This document shows positions 1 through 5,155 of a stretch of 7,053 nt of DNA, one piece after another. The notes below the pieces were generated by a model, which saw only the letters and a program-made list of their open reading frames with translations, searched no databases and was not told the DNA's origin. Origin of the DNA: Desulfovibrionaceae bacterium UBA3823 (GTDB lineage Bacteria; Desulfobacterota; Desulfovibrionia; Desulfovibrionales; Desulfovibrionaceae); assembly GCA_002369295.1 (NCBI GenBank), contig DFDR01000193.1:1-7053 (forward strand), read 5' to 3'. Every line of letters begins with the position of its first letter. The stretch's first letter is position 1. Both the position numbers and the translations under genes were made by a program.

Positions 1-16
1 GTTGGCGCGAGGGAGG

Positions 17-75
17 CTTCTACGCTTGGCGCCCCCTGACGTCAACACCTTTTTTTCACTTTTTTCAAAAAAAGC
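17..75 (-). promoter_or_regulatory. Strong stable-RNA-like promoter reading out of the left edge
   Basis: Read on the minus strand, a -35 box TTGACG (45-40) is followed after exactly 17 bp by a -10 box TAGAAG (22-17). Directly upstream of the -35 lie three A/T runs (about 46-73), unusual in this GC-rich DNA and resembling an UP element. Downstream of the -10 is a C/G-rich stretch (CCTCCCTCGCGCC), as in discriminators of stringently controlled rRNA and tRNA promoters. Transcription would start near position 10 and leave the window, so the gene served is not visible. That it is a tRNA or rRNA gene is inference from the promoter type. Confidence 0.55.
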
Positions 76-96
76 CTCAAGCAGGGTCAATCCTGC
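67..96 (-). terminator. Possible terminator after the FliF/FliG-like gene
   Basis: On the minus strand, 14 bases past the stop codon at 110-112, the arms GCAGG and CCTGC (96-92 and 85-81) can form a 5-bp hairpin with a 6-base loop. Seven bases later comes a run of seven T (73-67). The stem is short and its distance to the T run is longer than usual, so this is a weak call. The same T/A-rich tract also serves as the upstream part of the promoter at 17-75. Confidence 0.35.
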
Positions 97-109
97 GTCT
101 TTTCAGCAC

Positions 110-1297
110 CTACGCCTGCAGCAGGACCCGCACAAGACGCGCACTGTCCGCATCCAGGCCTGCCATGCGCTCCATGAGCACTTCACGCGCCCCCTGCCCC
201 AGCTGGGCAAGAACGCCGGCTGCCTGGGCGGGTCCGCCTTCGCCCTTGCGGACGCCGGCAAAGCGCACAGGCCGGCCTGCGGCCTCGGCAAACTCCGCTG
301 CCAGTTCCGCTTCGACGAGGGCAGCCGATGCCTGGCGGGCCCTTCCCAGGTGCACAAGTTCCACGAGGGTCTCGACCTGCCTCTCCTCTGGCCAGCCGGC
401 AAGCATCTGGCCCGCGCAGGCCGGATCGGCCAGAGTGAGCGCAAAGGCCCGCATCTGGGGGCTCTCTTTGGCAAGCAGACAGGCAAGCAGGGCTCCATCG
501 CCATTGCCACTGTCATCGCCAGGCGCCAACGTCAAATTTCTGTCGCCAGACTTCGATGCAACGTCAGTCTCCTGACGCAGACGGCAGGATCCCTGGATCT
601 TTTCTCCCGCCTGTCCCGGACTCTCCCTGCCCTCTCCTTCGCCGGAGCGCTCTGTCCGGCCTGCCGGAGCAGCCTGCGGGCTCTCAGTCAATTGTCGGGG
701 CGCTGACTCAAGGGGCTGCTTTCTGCGCCTGCACCCGGCATAGGCAAGGGCGCCTGCCATAAGCAGCGCGCAGGCGGCCATCGCTGCAGGTAGCGCATGC
801 CAGTCGCTGGCAAAGGGCATGAAGGCGACCTCGACGCCGTCCCCCCTTGTCTGGTCAAGTCCTGCGCAGGTCTCGCAGAGGCTTGCCAGCCGCTCCTGCT
901 CGGCCTGCAGGGCCTTGGGCGAAATGGCTGATGCGCCCAGGCGGGCCGCGTCGATGACGACCGACACTCGCGTTCCGGCTTCGCCGTGCGCGGCCTGCAC
1001 CACGACGTGCGAGTTTCCAAAGACCGGTCCCAGAAGCGAGCGTATCTTCTCCTCGGCCAGACGTCCCCGGTCCTGCACCGCGCCAGCCTGCGGGATGCCG
1101 GCAAGGCATGACGTCCCGCCCAGCCCCGGCAGAAGCTGGCTTGCCACCAGCGCCAAGACCAGAACCAGGCCCCGTGCAAGGCGAAGCACGCCCCTGCGCC
1201 AGCACCCTTCCTGCCAGGCCTCTTCCTGCCATGACCCTTTCTGTCGGCACAGTCTGCCGACCCGGCCTGCATGGCCGCTCTGTTGTTCTCTGCGCAT
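110..1297 (-). CDS. FliF C-terminal / FliG middle-domain-like fusion membrane protein
   Basis: A 395-residue protein that combines pieces of two flagellar basal-body proteins. Residues 1-40 are basic, and about 42-58 form a hydrophobic segment (signal anchor or first membrane helix). Residues 80-162 resemble the C-terminal FliF/YscJ domain: IRSLLGPVFG near 85, RVSVVIDAARL near 110, and the FliF hallmark DQTRGDGVEV...MPF at 148-162. A second membrane helix follows at about 169-188, ended by CRRRK. A low-complexity linker runs 195-268. Residues 270-395 resemble the FliG middle domain: KESPQMRAF at 277 in place of the EHPQ motif, LPxE-like GWPEER at 301, and GGPAQAAGVLAQL at 354 as in its GG..va.iLN segment. 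The RBM1/RBM2 ring domains of full FliF (usually over 500 residues) and the N and C domains of FliG are missing. An in-frame stop at 1310-1312 makes the ATG the first possible start; a purine-rich AAGGGGGTG lies 13 bases upstream. No other flagellar gene is in the window. Topology would place the FliF part outside the inner membrane and the FliG part in the cytoplasm. Function is unknown; a motor or ring adaptor is one possibility. Confidence 0.75.
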   Translation of the reverse strand: MRREQQSGHAGRVGRLCRQKGSWQEEAWQEGCWRRGVLRLARGLVLVLALVASQLLPGLGGTSCLAGIPQAGAVQDRGRLAEEKIRSLLGPVFGNSHVVVQAAHGEAGTRVSVVIDAARLGASAISPKALQAEQERLASLCETCAGLDQTRGDGVEVAFMPFASDWHALPAAMAACALLMAGALAYAGCRRRKQPLESAPRQLTESPQAAPAGRTERSGEGEGRESPGQAGEKIQGSCRLRQETDVASKSGDRNLTLAPGDDSGNGDGALLACLLAKESPQMRAFALTLADPACAGQMLAGWPEERQVETLVELVHLGRARQASAALVEAELAAEFAEAAGRPVRFAGVRKGEGGPAQAAGVLAQLGQGAREVLMERMAGLDADSARLVRVLLQA

Positions 1298-1705
1298 CGC
1301 GCTTTCTGTTCACCCCCTTGGTACTGGCCCCTGCCCTGGGCCGCTCCATCTGCAGGACGATTCCCGCAGAACCGGCCGCGCGCCATTGCACTCCGAGCAG
1401 CAGGCGGAGCGCAAGAACAGCCAACGGCACTCGACTTGAAGCAAGAAGCGTGCCTTGCCCGCAAAAAGGGCCTGCGAGCGAGTGCCTGACGTTCTCGCGG
1501 AACTCTTCTGCCACGCCTTTGCCAGATATCTGACTGTGCACGGTACGGCTGCAGGGACAGGCCTGTGGCTTCGCCGCCTCCTGACTTTCCAAGCGATCCG
1601 TGCTACCTGCGAGAGGAAAGGACGCATGGACAAGCGATCTGCGTCCTTTCCCTGCACGCCTTTGCCCGCCCTGCGTCAGCGAACCGAAACCATCCGAGGC
1701 TTGCC
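1298..1705. other. 408-bp divergent intergenic region
   Basis: This stretch separates the leftward FliF/FliG-like gene from the rightward NimA-like gene. Reading frames that cross it give basic, cysteine- and arginine-rich translations with no recognisable family and no good ribosome binding site, so I see no gene in it. It holds a perfect inverted repeat near the right end (1615-1651), a 10-bp palindrome CAGATATCTG (1523-1532), and the octamer AAGCGATC twice (1591 and 1632). Promoters for both neighbours must lie here or within it, but I could not pick a convincing -35/-10 pair. Confidence 0.5.
1615..1651. repeat. Perfect 12-bp inverted repeat upstream of the NimA-like gene
   Basis: GGAAAGGACGCA (1615-1626) and TGCGTCCTTTCC (1640-1651) are exact reverse complements with a 13-base spacer. 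The repeat ends 54 bp before the start codon at 1706. No T run follows on either strand, so it is not a standard intrinsic terminator. It could be a leader hairpin or an operator for a dimeric regulator. Confidence 0.6.
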
Positions 1706-2224
1706 ATGCCAGACTTCAGATCAATGCGCCGCAAGCGGCAGCAGCTTTCCCGCGACGACTGCCTGCGCATACTCGCCAAGGCCACCTCGGGCGTGTTCGC
1801 CCTGCTTGGCGACGGCGACTATCCCTATGCCGTACCGCTCAGCTTTGCCTATGCCGAGGGCAGGATCTATTTCCACAGCGCCCCGGACGGGCACAAAGTC
1901 GATGCCGTCCGCAGGCATGACCGCGCTTCCTTCTGCGTCGTCGATCAGGACGAGGTCCACGGCAAAGCCTACACGACGTACTATCGCAGCGTCATTGCCT
2001 TCGGGCGCATCCGCATCGTCGAGGACGAGGCCGAAAGGCTGGCCGCGGCTCGCCTCCTCGGCGAGCGCTACAATCCCGGCCACGAAGACGCGCTGCAGCG
2101 GGAGCTTGCGAAAGGGCTTGCCCGCATGCTCGTGCTCTGCCTCGACATCGAGCACATGACGGGCAAGGAGGCCATAGAGCTGACGCGCAGACGCCAGCCC
2201 CAGAGCGTTGAGGAACAGGCCTGA
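1706..2224 (+). CDS. NimA-like pyridoxamine 5'-phosphate oxidase family flavoprotein
   Basis: A 172-residue protein of the split-barrel FMN-binding fold, in the branch that includes the 5-nitroimidazole resistance protein NimA. Typical features are the basic start MRRKRQQLS with a conserved cysteine at 19, GDGDYPYAVPLSFAY (35-49), the IYFHSAPDGHK motif (54-64) with His57 where NimA proteins carry their conserved histidine, ASFCVVD (74-80), and TTYYRSVIAFGRI (90-102). The whole family pattern is present and the length is normal. The reading frame is open back to 1565, but the ATG at 1706 is chosen because GAGG lies 6 bases upstream and family members start close to the MRR motif. Members bind flavin and are thought to reduce or bind small aromatic substrates; the substrate cannot be read from sequence and nitroimidazole resistance should not be assumed. 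It is transcribed divergently from the FliF/FliG-like gene and preceded by an inverted repeat that may regulate it. Confidence 0.85.
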   Translation: MPDFRSMRRKRQQLSRDDCLRILAKATSGVFALLGDGDYPYAVPLSFAYAEGRIYFHSAPDGHKVDAVRRHDRASFCVVDQDEVHGKAYTTYYRSVIAFGRIRIVEDEAERLAAARLLGERYNPGHEDALQRELAKGLARMLVLCLDIEHMTGKEAIELTRRRQPQSVEEQA

Positions 2225-2355
2225 GCGCCGCAGGGCGGTTCCTCCTTCCGCTCAGCGCGACGTCTTTGCCAAGCACCCTGCCCGGCCTCTCTGCTTTCCT
2301 CCGGTCTGCGCAGGCAGGCCTCGTCAGGGAGAGGAAAGGCCCCAAAAAGATATGA

Positions 2356-2384
2356 TTGCGTTGAAATTTTCAATTTATTATATG
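2356..2384 (+). promoter_or_regulatory. Possible promoter of the AT-rich gene pair
   Basis: TTGCGT (2356-2361), a 17-bp spacer and TATATG (2379-2384) give a plausible sigma-70 promoter just inside the AT-rich island. Transcription would begin near 2391, so the first gene would have almost no leader if it starts at 2393, or about a dozen bases if it starts at 2405. The spacer contains TTGAA-att-TTCAA (2361-2373), a small palindrome that could be an operator, as expected if the gene pair represses itself. In AT-rich DNA such boxes arise easily by chance. Confidence 0.35.
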
Positions 2385-2392
2385 GGTTTTAT

Positions 2393-2623
2393 ATGCAACA
2401 CTCAATGAAGCACAGACATATTGACGCACAAGATTGTATACTTCCAGCAATAGATGATACAATAAGCAGAGGGAACAGAAACGACTGGATTGAATTGAGA
2501 GATGCAGCTCTTGCTAATCCTTCTATAAAACAAAAGATTCTTGATATTTGTAAACACTACTCTTATGAAAACAGCATTCGCTATGATTTTTGGCCTGTTT
2601 TCTTTACCATGCATTGTTCATAA
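2393..2623 (+). CDS. Small partner gene of the AbiEii-like nucleotidyltransferase
   Basis: A 76-residue protein (72 if translation starts at the ATG at 2405). From memory, similar short proteins starting with a M..RH motif, with PAIDD..xRG near residue 18 and DWIELRDAAL near residue 31, precede nucleotidyltransferase genes like the next one in other bacteria. I know of no assigned function for them. The visible protein is soluble and mostly helical, with an aromatic end (YDFWPVFF) where the family usually has a similar Y/F/W-rich tail. The start at 2393 has TATGGG 6 bases upstream as a weak ribosome binding site; 2405 matches the family start better. Only 7 bases separate its TAA stop from the next ATG, so the two are probably co-transcribed. 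Codon use and G+C (about 38 %) are unlike the flanking chromosome, indicating transfer. If the pair is a toxin-antitoxin system, this would be the antitoxin candidate by its position and size; that is inference. Confidence 0.7.
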   Translation: MQHSMKHRHIDAQDCILPAIDDTISRGNRNDWIELRDAALANPSIKQKILDICKHYSYENSIRYDFWPVFFTMHCS

Positions 2624-2630
2624 TTAGAAT

Positions 2631-3356
2631 ATGTTGATGGAATCAAATGATATAAATTGGGATGATGTTCTTTCCGCAGCGTCAAGATTGCAAGGTCTTA
2701 TCACCAATGCTATTCTCGTAGATGTAACTGCATCAGCTCTTTTTGCAACACATAGAACTTCTTATGATGCTGACCATATCGTTCCAAATTTGCGTGAAAA
2801 ATTTGATTTGATTTTAGAAACACTAGAATCTGTTTCCGGTTTGGAAACTGCACGTATAAAAAGACCTGTGCTTATACTTGGAAGTCTTGATGGTATAGAA
2901 ACTGGCGTTCGACAACTTATCAGGACCGCTCCTTTAGAGACACAAGATGTTTATATTCACGGACAAAAAATTAAAGTACCTACAGAGGCTGAAATTTTAC
3001 GAATCAAAGGGGCGCTTGTTCTCAAGCGTAATGCAACACGCGATTATTTGGACTTTGCTGCATTGTCTCATTATATAGGTCTTAAGGCAACGCTCGATGC
3101 ACTCATGTGTTTTGACGATCTCTATCCTCAAAAGAATGGGCAGTCCGCACTGCAGCAACTCTATCTCCAGCTTGCCAATCCACATCCCTTCGATCTTGAT
3201 GGCATAGACTTAAGCACCTATAAGCATTTATCATCAGACTGGCAAAGCTGGGAGAACGTCGCCCAGCAATGCCAAAGAATCGCGTGTGGCATCTTCGCCG
3301 CAATGAAAAAGACCGGCGAACCAGGCAATGCCTGTTCGCCCGCTCCTGGCCACTAA
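2631..3356 (+). CDS. AbiEii-like nucleotidyltransferase, probable toxin of a two-gene system
   Basis: A 241-residue soluble protein resembling the AbiEii/AbiGii nucleotidyltransferase family (type IV toxin-antitoxin and abortive infection toxins). Seen in order: a helical start (DWDDVL-like, 10-22), HRTSYDADHI (41-50) with the acidic pair D46 and D48, VLILGSLDGIETGVRQLIR (80-98), KVPTEAEILRIKGALVLKRNATRDYLDFAAL (115-145) with K126, R133, R137, D138 and D141. The last block matches the K...R..RD..D pattern of AbiEii relatives. The family's glycine motif before the acidic pair (usually GGT or GGS) reads DVT here (31-33), so catalytic competence is uncertain. Start may be ATG 2631 or 2637; neither has a clear ribosome binding site, which suggests coupling to the preceding gene. 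The last 38 or so residues are in GC-rich DNA and end in an unusual PGNACSPAPGH tail that overlaps a hairpin, so the native end may have been replaced at the island border. Confidence 0.65.
   Translation: MLMESNDINWDDVLSAASRLQGLITNAILVDVTASALFATHRTSYDADHIVPNLREKFDLILETLESVSGLETARIKRPVLILGSLDGIETGVRQLIRTAPLETQDVYIHGQKIKVPTEAEILRIKGALVLKRNATRDYLDFAALSHYIGLKATLDALMCFDDLYPQKNGQSALQQLYLQLANPHPFDLDGIDLSTYKHLSSDWQSWENVAQQCQRIACGIFAAMKKTGEPGNACSPAPGH
3315..3340 (-). terminator. Intrinsic-terminator-like hairpin on the minus strand
   Basis: GGCGAACcAGGC and GCCTGTTCGCC pair over 11 bp with one bulged C and a 3-base loop. On the minus strand the stem is followed by GGTC and then five T (3310-3306), the layout of an intrinsic terminator. 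On the plus strand no T run follows. It lies inside the 3' end of the nucleotidyltransferase gene. No minus-strand gene enters from the right at this place, so it may be a leftover of the chromosome before the island was acquired, or simply a 3'-end stabilising hairpin. Confidence 0.4.
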
Positions 3357-3433
3357 CCTTATGCAGCACGTTGCCGCGCAGCCAAGGGGACTGCATGCGC
3401 TCAGCGCACCCGTGGCAAGCCGGCACTGCTTCA

Positions 3434-3483
3434 GCGGAGGGACGACCCTCCGCAGCGCCATGCCACTGCGGGGACGGCCCCGC
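3434..3483 (+). promoter_or_regulatory. Guanidine-II (mini-ykkC) riboswitch
   Basis: Two hairpins with the defining ACGR tetraloops: an 8-bp stem GCGGAGGG / CCCTCCGC (3434-3441 and 3446-3453) closing an ACGA loop, and a 6-bp stem GCGGGG / CCCCGC (3468-3473 and 3478-3483) closing an ACGG loop, joined by a 14-base linker. This is the guanidine-II architecture, each loop contributing to a guanidinium site, and it sits 20 bases before a Gdx-type SMR exporter, the classical partner. The six bases of the ribosome binding region, GCGGAG (3493-3498), are identical to the start of the first stem and can pair with its 3' arm, CTCCGC (3448-3453). Guanidine holding the first hairpin closed would therefore free the ribosome binding site and switch translation on; this mechanism is inferred from the pairing. 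Confidence 0.92.
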
Positions 3484-3503
3484 GCAAACCAAGCGGAGCA
3501 GAC

Positions 3504-3836
3504 ATGATGCCGTCCCCTTCCTGGTCCTGGCCTGCCCTCTTCGCCGCAGGCCTGCTCGAAGCGGCCTGGGCCGTTTCCATGAAGCTGAGCAAAGGCTTCA
3601 CCCGGCCGCTTCCTTCCGTGCTGACCCTGCTCTTCATGGCAGGCAGCGTTGCCCTGCTGGCCTTTGCCATGAAGCGCCTTCCCCTCGGCACGGCCTACGC
3701 CGTCTGGACCGGCCTTGGCGCCGTGGGGGCCGCCCTTGCCGGCATCGCCTTCTTCGGCGACGCGGCAAGCCCCCTGCGCGTGGGCTCGCTCGTGCTCATC
3801 GTGCTCGGCATCGCCGGCCTCAAGCTGGCCGGATAG
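3504..3836 (+). CDS. gdx: SMR-family guanidinium exporter (Gdx/SugE type)
   Basis: A 110-residue, four-helix small multidrug resistance transporter of normal family length. Seen: the first helix with the essential glutamate (E19 in GLLEAAWAVSMK), the KGFTR loop (30-34) after it, a second helix (about 37-55), the Gdx/SugE signature GTAYAVWTGLGAVG (62-75) in helix three, FFGD..SPLR (83-92) and a last helix ending GIAGLKLAG. The family works as an antiparallel dual-topology dimer in the inner membrane, exchanging guanidinium for protons. The guanidine-II riboswitch directly upstream argues strongly for guanidinium rather than drugs as substrate. GGAG (3495-3498) lies 5 bases before ATG 3504 and 8 before a second ATG at 3507, so the first residue may be either methionine. 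It follows the AT-rich island but has the GC-rich composition of the host chromosome, so it is probably native. No second SMR gene is next to it, consistent with a homodimer. Confidence 0.93.
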   Translation: MMPSPSWSWPALFAAGLLEAAWAVSMKLSKGFTRPLPSVLTLLFMAGSVALLAFAMKRLPLGTAYAVWTGLGAVGAALAGIAFFGDAASPLRVGSLVLIVLGIAGLKLAG

Positions 3837-3854
3837 CGCGCCGAACCAGGATGC

Positions 3855-3898
3855 CGCGGCCTTTCCGGCCCCTTCCGGCAGGCTGCAGGAAGGCCGCG
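3855..3898. terminator. Long GC-rich hairpin downstream of gdx
   Basis: The arms CGCGGCCTTTCC (3855-3866) and GGAAGGCCGCG (3888-3898) pair over 11 bp with one bulged T, starting 19 bases past the gdx stop codon. There is no T run on either side, so if it ends transcription it is not a standard intrinsic terminator. It lies between two convergent genes, where a bidirectional structure would make sense. Confidence 0.35.
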
Positions 3899-3923
3899 CA
3901 GGCCGGATGACGGCTGCGGAACG

Positions 3924-4030
3924 CTAGGGAAGCGCTGATTAAAGGCATCTTTCAGCGACAAGGCCGAACTAACCCATTGAATTATCGAAGGGTTGTTGAG
4001 CCGATGCTGAATTAATCAGCGTATCCCTAG
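3924..4030. mobile_element. 99-bp miniature element with IS5-like ends and CTAG target duplication
   Basis: The element runs from 3928 to 4026 and is flanked on both sides by CTAG (3924-3927 and 4027-4030), read as the target duplication. Its ends are inverted: GGAAGCGCTGATTAA at the left and, reverse-complemented, GGATACGCTGATTAA at the right, 13 of 15 identical. Similarity continues inward, with a gap, to GCATC on both sides (3945-3949 and 4003-4007). Ends beginning GGAAG and a 4-bp CTAG-type duplication fit the IS5 group of the IS5 family. It is too short to code for a transposase and its inside is AT-richer than its surroundings, so it is a non-autonomous derivative (MITE) that would depend on a transposase elsewhere. 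It sits between gdx and the exonuclease gene; the TAG stop of that gene lies within the right-hand CTAG, and the duplication means insertion left that stop intact. Confidence 0.75.
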
Positions 4031-4611
4031 CGCGCCGGCGCGTCCGGCCCCTTGAGGAGCCGAGCCCTGGGCCTCGGCCTGCCCGGCGGGTTGAGGCGCA
4101 TGTCTTCCGGGCGCAGGCCAAGCTTTTGGAGGCGCAGAAAGATCTCGGCGCAGGCCTTGGCATCGCTCAAGGCATGGTGGTGGTCCAGCCCAATGCCGAA
4201 GTAGCCGCACACGCAGTCGAGGCCGCGGGACTGCAGGGGCAGCGCCCTGCGCGATCCTTTCAGCGTGCAGTGGAAGGGGATGGCTGGCGCCTGGCAGCCG
4301 AAGGCCTCGGCGCAGCCGTAGAGCACGCTCCTGTCGAAGGGGGCGTTGTGGGCCACGAAGCCGTCCGCGCCTTCGATGAAGGCGGCCATCTCGGGCCAGA
4401 TTTCGGGAAAGCTCGGGGCGTCCTTCAGCATGTCCCAGGTGAGCCCGTGCACCCAGGTGAAGAGGATGCGGGACGAGGGAGGCCGGATGAGGGTGTAGAA
4501 GCTCTCCTCCAGCCGGCCTTCGCGGATGCGGACAAGCCCTGCCGCGCAGGCAGAGCTTGCCTGGCGTCCGCTGGTTTCAAAGTCGATGGCAACAAAGGTG
4601 CCGGAAGGCAT
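4027..4611 (-). CDS. DEDDh 3'-5' exonuclease (DnaQ-like)
   Basis: A 194-residue member of the RNase T/DnaQ exonuclease superfamily. All the catalytic positions are visible: D10 and E12 in FVAIDFETSG, D93 in VAHNAPFDRSVL, and H145 and D150 in HHALSDAKACAEIF; HGLTWDML at 55-62 matches the conserved H.I... segment. It should remove nucleotides from 3' ends of single-stranded DNA or RNA with two metal ions. The N-terminal domain fills most of the length, and residues 165-194 are a short basic, proline-rich tail with no domain, so it is a free-standing exonuclease rather than the polymerase III epsilon subunit with its alpha-binding tail. Start at ATG 4611 has GGAGG 11 bases upstream (4627-4623). 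It begins 18 bp after the stop of the 141-residue unknown gene, and the two are probably one transcript. Its TAG stop falls in the CTAG bordering the miniature element. Confidence 0.9.
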   Translation of the reverse strand: MPSGTFVAIDFETSGRQASSACAAGLVRIREGRLEESFYTLIRPPSSRILFTWVHGLTWDMLKDAPSFPEIWPEMAAFIEGADGFVAHNAPFDRSVLYGCAEAFGCQAPAIPFHCTLKGSRRALPLQSRGLDCVCGYFGIGLDHHHALSDAKACAEIFLRLQKLGLRPEDMRLNPPGRPRPRARLLKGPDAPAR

Positions 4612-4629
4612 GGGGATGCGGACCTCCGG

Positions 4630-5055
4630 CTACTTGGCGCCGGGCTTGCCGGCATTGGCCGCCGCTTCCCTGAGGCGGTCGGCGATGTACTGCTCCTGGG
4701 CCTCGTCGGCCTCGTCGTAGTTGAAGCAGCACGCGTCCTCGCCGTTGAGGCCTTCGGGCGCCCAGTCGCCCTTCTCTTCGGGATCGGTGACAAGATCGTT
4801 GTAGAAGCAGACGGAGAGCCACCTGTTTTCGGGCTCGTCGTCCACGACGTCCACCATGACGAAGAGCTCGCGCTTCTGCTGGGCCGCGGCGCGGGCGCGC
4901 AGGGAGAAGCTCACGCCGGGGCGGCACTTGGTGGAGAGCTCGACGCCGGGAAGGGCGGAGAGCAGTTCGCGGTAGCGGACGAGCACCGGCTTGGCGCCGA
5001 CGGGATCCTCGGTCCACGCTTTCAGGAAGGCTTCGTACTCGGATTCAATGGCCAT
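4630..5055 (-). CDS. Uncharacterised acidic protein of 141 residues
   Basis: The reading frame is open further upstream, but the ATG at 5055 is chosen because GGAGGA stands 6 bases before it and the sequence before it is intergenic in character. The protein is soluble and acidic, without a signal peptide or membrane segment. Visible blocks are a helical start (ESEYEAFLKAWTEDP), a RPGVSFSLRAR stretch (about 45-55), a hydrophobic ELFVMVDVVDDEPENRWLSVCFYNDLVTDP block (63-92), and a helical end with EEQYIADRLREAAANAG. I have the impression that similar proteins occur in sulfate reducers, but I recognise no named domain. It lies just upstream of the exonuclease gene in the same direction (18-bp gap), so a shared transcript is likely and a functional link possible. 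The conserved-looking aromatic and acidic residues (W85, F89, Y90) suggest a folded alpha/beta domain. Confidence 0.8.
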   Translation of the reverse strand: MAIESEYEAFLKAWTEDPVGAKPVLVRYRELLSALPGVELSTKCRPGVSFSLRARAAAQQKRELFVMVDVVDDEPENRWLSVCFYNDLVTDPEEKGDWAPEGLNGEDACCFNYDEADEAQEQYIADRLREAAANAGKPGAK

Positions 5056-5155
5056 GCTTGTTCCTCCAAAATTGTCGCGGCTTGGAGAGCCGGCACGCTG
5101 CGCCAGCCACGTGCCCAGAGCGCCGGATCCGCGCCCCTTGTCGCACCCGCAGGGG

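Noticed and set aside
2..706. Long plus-strand open frame from the left edge
   Set aside because: It lies opposite the FliF/FliG-like gene, has no recognisable family and no ribosome binding site; long antisense frames are common in GC-rich DNA.
1106..1120. Possible lipobox (GGTSC) after the first hydrophobic segment of the FliF/FliG-like protein, as in YscJ lipoproteins
   Set aside because: The residue three before the cysteine is glycine rather than leucine or similar, so the lipobox rule is not met.
1523..1532. Palindrome CAGATATCTG
   Set aside because: A single 10-bp palindrome is expected by chance at this scale and has no placed promoter next to it.
855..1592. Minus-strand open frame of 245 codons overlapping the start of the FliF/FliG-like gene
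   Set aside because: Arginine-rich shadow translation; the overlapping frame carries FliF motifs, this one carries none.
2221..2255. CTGAGCG / CGCTCAG hairpin over the stop of the NimA-like gene
   Set aside because: Seven base pairs with a 21-base loop and no T run; too weak to call a terminator.
2294..2338. CTTTCCTC / GAGGAAAG inverted repeat just before the AT-rich island
   Set aside because: Eight base pairs with a 29-base loop and no T run on either strand; no matching sequence at the other border of the island, so not an attachment site.
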